A DNA stretch of 64,000 nt from Gyrodactylus bullatarudis (Eukaryota; Platyhelminthes; Monogenea; Gyrodactylidea; Gyrodactylidae), in contig SSNU01000220.1 of assembly GCA_012064415.1 (NCBI GenBank), positions 124,001 to 188,000 on the forward strand, written 5' to 3'. Shown one piece after another: positions 59,801 through 64,000 of this stretch. The translations under genes were made by a program, and so were the position numbers. Each line of letters opens with the position of its first letter. Within the stretch, counting starts at the first letter, position 1. The notes beneath the pieces are model-generated. The model made no database searches. It saw nothing but the letters and a program-made list of their open reading frames with translations, and was not told where the DNA came from.

Positions 59801-60911
59801 TCCCATTTTCTTGAACTTTTGATGAGGTTTTGATGATTTCAAAGTGAGAGAGGGATTAAAAGTTGATTTCTTGGACCACGATTACACAAAGAAATCAAAT
59901 ATTCCGAATCAGATTTTTTGAATCCCCCCCCCCATCATCGTGGAAAAATTGAATTTTGATTTTTGAAAATTTATGTCTGCTTGAAAATCATAGAAATTTT
60001 GACTAATCAATTTCCCTGATAAATGAAGAATTTGTCTAAAGTTTTTTTTATGAAATCGGTTTTGATGTCTAAAATTTTGTGATTCTAAAAATCAACTTTT
60101 GATCACTCTTTGACTTTGAAATCAGCAAAAAATTTCAACTCAAACTTCAAAAATTTGGGAATTTGGCGCCAACTAGAGATTCGAAATATGCCATAATTTC
60201 CTCAAAAAAATGATTTTTTCATATCGTGAAAGTGGACCTCATGATATATAGATTCCAAAAAATCTTGATCAAATTCGATTTGTTGATGAACTAACTAATA
60301 CAGATAGAAAGATGATTTAAACTGGATAAAAATTTAAAACTAAGGATTAGAAACATCTACAAATTTCATTAGTCTATTGTTAAATTTAGGAATCTGATTT
60401 TTGGAGCTTCTGATTGGCCTAACATTATTCGAATACTATTGGTCCAAATTTTACGAAATTCGGTATAGTCAACTTCCATTTTCACACAAATAGTGTCACT
60501 TTACAGAGCTTTTACCTGTAGTTTAAATATCCATAACTGTCAGATAGAGAAGATTTTTATGCATTCTATTTGAACTAGTCTTATCAAAATAATAAACTTC
60601 TAATGTAAAATTTGATATTGACCCACTGCTTAACTGTTAGTTAGCCAAAGTATCCAATCGAGTTTATTTCAAAATATTCAAGTAATATATGGAACTTACA
60701 AATGAATTGTGAACTCTAGTCCAATTGAATAGGTATAAATTATTTTTATCCATGTAATTCAAATGGCTATCATCCGAGCATTTGAATAGTGTTTCATTAT
60801 TGATGCGAAATTCAGTATTCCTTGGATACGGTGGTAGACAGTAGTTCTCGACTGTTGCTGAAGGACAATATCCTCCAACTTCCACAATATCTTTGATATA
60901 ATTTTCTAGGG
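50891..60911 (-). CDS. Class B (secretin-family) neuropeptide G-protein-coupled receptor
   Basis: Exons located on the minus strand: 60700-60911 (extracellular hormone-binding domain with GGYCPSATVENYCLPPYP and several N-glycosylation sites), 57822-57913 (TM1), 57655-57758 (TM2, RRLLCTRNKIHLNLFFALF), 54181-54331 (TM3 to TM4, YCWIFIEALHLHN and LLGWS), 53862-54076 (TM4-TM5 with the ECL2 cysteine in ECWAQN), 51327-51528 (TM6-TM7, LLKSTIVLILVFSVYH and FESFQGFMVAIILCFSNMEV) and 50891-51031 (cytoplasmic tail, VIRELKGSYQQWKMK, stop 50891-50893). These match the secretin-family landmarks RLHCTRNxIHMNLF, WxxVEGxYLH, SFQGxxVAxxYCFxNxEV. The signal-peptide exon, the second half of the hormone-binding domain and part of ICL3 were not found. 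The family couples mainly to Gs/cAMP. CRF/DH44-, DH31/calcitonin- and PDF-receptor types remain possible. Confidence 0.85.
52190..52300 (+). repeat. Fragment of Penelope terminal repeat
   Basis: GGACCATAGAGAAATGTACATTTAGTGAA matches, with a few changes, the terminal repeat at 28141-28170. The hammerhead core strand reads CTGGTGG here, so the motif is dead in this copy. It lies within a GPCR intron. Confidence 0.6.
54409..54475. repeat. Perfect 18-bp inverted repeat with 31-nt loop
   Basis: 54409-54426 (TATAACGTTGTTCGCTTG) is the exact reverse complement of 54458-54475, and the pairing extends outward with one mismatch. It lies in the GPCR intron just upstream (in gene orientation) of the TM3 exon. 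It is richer in G and C than its surroundings. It may be a tiny MITE or a structured RNA element. Confidence 0.7.
58326..58421. repeat. Short inverted-repeat element, about 95 bp
   Basis: The left end AGTGCGTAG and right end CTACGCACT are reverse complements. The interior is AT-rich with no ORF. It lies between GPCR exons (intron). Target duplication is not evident. Confidence 0.5.
59640..60290. repeat. Diverged fold-back repeat copy
   Basis: It begins CGAAGTTGAGAATCTATGATTTT. The left part (CACGATATGGAAAAAA, AAATTATAGCTCATTTC, AAATTCCCATTTT) is mirrored in the right part (GGAATTTGGCGCC, AAATATGCCATAATTTCC, TTTTTTCATATCGTG). It is in a GPCR intron with no gene. Confidence 0.6.
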
Positions 60912-60999
60912 CTGAACAGATAAGTAAAGCTTTTAAATAGATAATTATAATTAAATCGGTGAGATTACTGATTTAGCTGATAGAATTTTCCCATTAGAC

Positions 61000-63340
61000 A
61001 AATTATCCGAATTTCGCGATATAAGTTCGGAGAGGAAAAATAAAAAAAATTATCATCATCATATCAACTGGCTGCCATAGGAATGTCATTTTTATAATCC
61101 TTTTCATAGTTTTATTTGAATCAAGTTCAAAATCTAAAATTGAGCTCAAATAAATAAACAGATATTTATCATAGAAAGAATTTTTCTCTATTTACAATGA
61201 GAGATTAATTAGTCAAAAACATCTTGGAGTATAAGCTTTTTAATATCAAATTCATGTGATCAATCATGGAGAGAAAAATTTAATCCACAAATTAAAAGAA
61301 TATTTGTAAAAATCGACATTTTTCCGTTTTTTGGCTTTGAAGCTTGAGGGTAAATCGAGGATAACTGTATCTTTCAAGCAAATCTCTCAATTGGATATCA
61401 AGGTTAATTCTCGAAATATCCTTGATTTCAAACTCCTATTCATATTTGATGGATAAACCATAAAAGTATCTGTTTCAATAAATCAGAGTAGAAATTGCTC
61501 GAATAGAAAGACAAATCATTTGAAGAAACAGGGATATAACAAGTGAGGTTCTTAGACTTTAAAGAATGAAACTTATATTAGACGATGATTTACCAATTAA
61601 ATTATCGTCATCTGCGTCTGATTTAATTAAGATACAGTACCCCAGAGATGGATGTGGAAAATTAACCCCCTCTTCTCTCTACCCCCAAAATATTTTTAAT
61701 TTTTCGTGTTATCACTTGAAAGTAGGCATAATATCATTTTTCAACCTTAAAATTCAGTTTCAGTTAATTTTTAGACGATTCAAAAGATTTTAATTTCTAG
61801 ATCAAAACCGTACAATAAACTGCATACCTTAGATTTAAAATAACCTTTCTATGATCAATTAATGTTGATCATGCAATTGTGAAAAAATTTTCTTGATTAT
61901 CATTTCTCTTTTTTCCTCAAAAATATATTGGGTGTGAAAAGGGACCTGCTCTATCCCCCAAAACAAACAATTCGTCAATCCCTATTGAGAAATTCCATTT
62001 TATTACAGGGATGATAAATACATCGCCAGATTGGTGAAAATCTTCGTTCAATTCATGAATAATTTATTAGTTTTTAACCTCTATTTTAGGACTCATTTTT
62101 TGAGTTCAATAAATGGTATATTCTCAAATCTATTCTTAAATCAACCAATCATTGTAACCCTCTTATTCATATATTGAAACCTATTCAGAACTGTACATTT
62201 CTTTTCAATTCTGTTATTTTGTAAAGATTCGGAAGGTACACTTCGGGTACTTTCGGCGAAGTTCCATTAAGGATGACTTGCTTCATTTAGCAATATTGGA
62301 CGTGAGATTACCGAATCTGTAGGTGGGGAAATAGTACTTGACCCAAAATTTAGCATTTATTTTTGATAGATATTCTTGAGCAGATTTTGCAATTAATTTT
62401 ATTGAATAAGTAAGATAAATTGATGTAATTTTGAAGACAGATCCATCATTTTCCAAGATCATAGATCATGTGGATTAACAAATCTTGTAAATCTACGGAT
62501 TTCTTTTCAGATCAGCTTTTGAAGTCTGTCTCTTTAGATGCTCAATAGTTGTGTAAGTGTATTTTCTTTACATGAATTTCAACCATTCGCCTCTTGTTTA
62601 AATTAGTTGAAATATTACGTAAAAAGTGTATTATTAATAATGAAAATTGACTATTGAAAGATGGATATCTTAAAAAGACTCATCACTACACTACAGCTGG
62701 GATTCAAGGGATTTGATTTGATCCTATTGACCACTGTTTTCTCTTTGATTAAGAATTAAATTCTCGAGTTCTTGATTGAGAATTTCTGTGGAAATCATAA
62801 ATTCCAGTATCAAATATCTTACTTTTGAGTAGTCCCAAATAAGCATAAAATCCCTTTGTTATATTGAGAATAAAAGAGGGATAATAACTAAAGATAGCTC
62901 CTGGAAAGTCATGCTAGTTTTTGGAAATATTTCAAGTAGATTTTTGGAAATTCAAGTGCTATATTTTTTAATTTATTTTTTAAAATTAAGTATTGGATTT
63001 TCAATTAAAATAGTTTACATCTTAAATTTTACAAATGAATCGAGTTACTTTTTGAAAATTGATATATTTAAATTCATATTACTAAAGTGTGATCAAATTA
63101 CTCACTCTTATAAACATTCAACGAAATATCTTTAAGCATATGATGCATATGTTCCTCTATCATAGACATATCATTAGTTTTAATTAGTATTTACAAATAA
63201 TATTGTCAGAAATTCGATACTTATTGCCATACTTCCTAATAAGATTTATCATTATTAAAGTTTTGTAAATATTTTCTCTTATCGATCTCAAAATTATGCT
63301 AAAAAGATATCTTTCCAACGTCCATTGTTTTTAAATTCCT
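61000..63340. other. No recognised gene; AT-rich sequence upstream of the GPCR exon
   Basis: The missing first (signal-peptide) exon of the GPCR could lie here, but I find no convincing frame. Open frames near 61566 and 62911 are hydrophobic-biased chance frames in AT-rich DNA. Confidence 0.4.
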
Positions 63341-63349
63341 GAAACTATG

Positions 63350-63990
63350 GCATGAAGATGAGAATTTACCATTTCTTAACAACTCTTATTCTCACTGTTC
63401 CCTCCGCTTATTCCTTCGAATGTGAGCCTACAGTGTTGCAACATAAATTGAGAAGGATAGAAATGTAGGAGAGTGTGAGTTGGTCCCTCCAGAAAACCGA
63501 AAAAATTCTGATTCACATAAATACTAAATGGAATATAAATTTTTTTCTGGCATGGTTCCTGAAGCAGTTAAATATTGATATTCAAGATCAACATTAGACG
63601 AAGATTTCGAATTCGCCTGCAGGAATTCACAGAAATTCGTCATTACGGTGGGAATTTGAATTTTTCGATTATCACGAGGGAAAATGATGCAAAATATAGA
63701 GATTAAACTTTTTCTCGGAAAGAGTAATTTTCTCTCAAATTCTACGGCCAAATTCGAAATCTTCGTCTAATGTTGATCTTGGATATCAATATTTAACTGC
63801 TTCAAATCGATAAAATTGTTGGATTTGAAAGTTGAAAAAGTGGAAATTTGAAACATTTCCGAAATTCAAAAAACGGCTCAATTTTGGTCAGATTAAATTT
63901 TTTCGGAAATTTTTTTTGTTTTCAAAACTAATCAGCTCATTTCATAGTGGAATCCAAAAAATAAATTTTTTCCTGACTTTTTGGATAAAA
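63350..63990. repeat. Fold-back repeat copy related to 40.8 kb
   Basis: Inner inverted arms at about 63565-63620 and 63748-63805 share GAAGCAGTTAAATATTGATA and its complement. The block order matches 40790-41260. It may run past the window end. Confidence 0.65.
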
Positions 63991-64000
63991 TTATTGAGTT

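Overview
The window is AT-rich nuclear DNA of an invertebrate animal. The evidence is GT-AG spliceosomal introns (one only 31 nt), metazoan gene families (SF3B2, a NEK6/7 kinase, a SOCS-type SH2 protein, ubiquitin-L40, pecanex, a secretin-family GPCR) and a mixed load of eukaryotic transposons: a LINE-type reverse transcriptase, a Penelope GIY-YIG fragment, IS630/Tc1-like and Mutator-like DNA transposons, and many fold-back repeats. I cannot place the phylum from sequence alone.

Layout: 1-3.0 kb holds no recognised gene. At 3.0-8.1 kb is a compact cluster: NEK6/7 (-) head-to-head with SF3B2 (+), an orphan single-pass membrane protein (-) ending 28 bp from SF3B2, and a SOCS-like gene (-). From 8.4 to 48.0 kb three divergent pecanex paralogues lie head-to-tail on the minus strand (copy A 8.47-25.25 kb, copy B 26.41-38.19 kb, copy C 40.07-48.04 kb). 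A one-exon ubiquitin-L40 gene sits between A and B. A small two-exon orphan gene (+) faces the start of B. From 49.8 to 50.3 kb is an unrecognised small helical protein (-). From 50.9 to 60.9 kb a class B GPCR is spread over well-separated exons (-). From 61 to 64 kb there are only repeats.

Pecanex introns carry most of the mobile DNA. Copy A holds an IS630-like element, a Mutator-like element, fold-back elements and a tRNA-like SINE with a near-textbook hammerhead ribozyme. Copy B holds a LINE reverse transcriptase and a Penelope fragment.

The two most interesting signals are these. (1) Hammerhead or hammerhead-like cores recur in three different repeat families, with stems that pair correctly around the core. 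(2) Pecanex copies B and C share a roughly 970-bp block, introns included, that is essentially identical while their flanks have diverged. The block reads cleanly in C and is out of frame at one edge and internally in B, pointing to recent gene conversion or to an assembly artefact.
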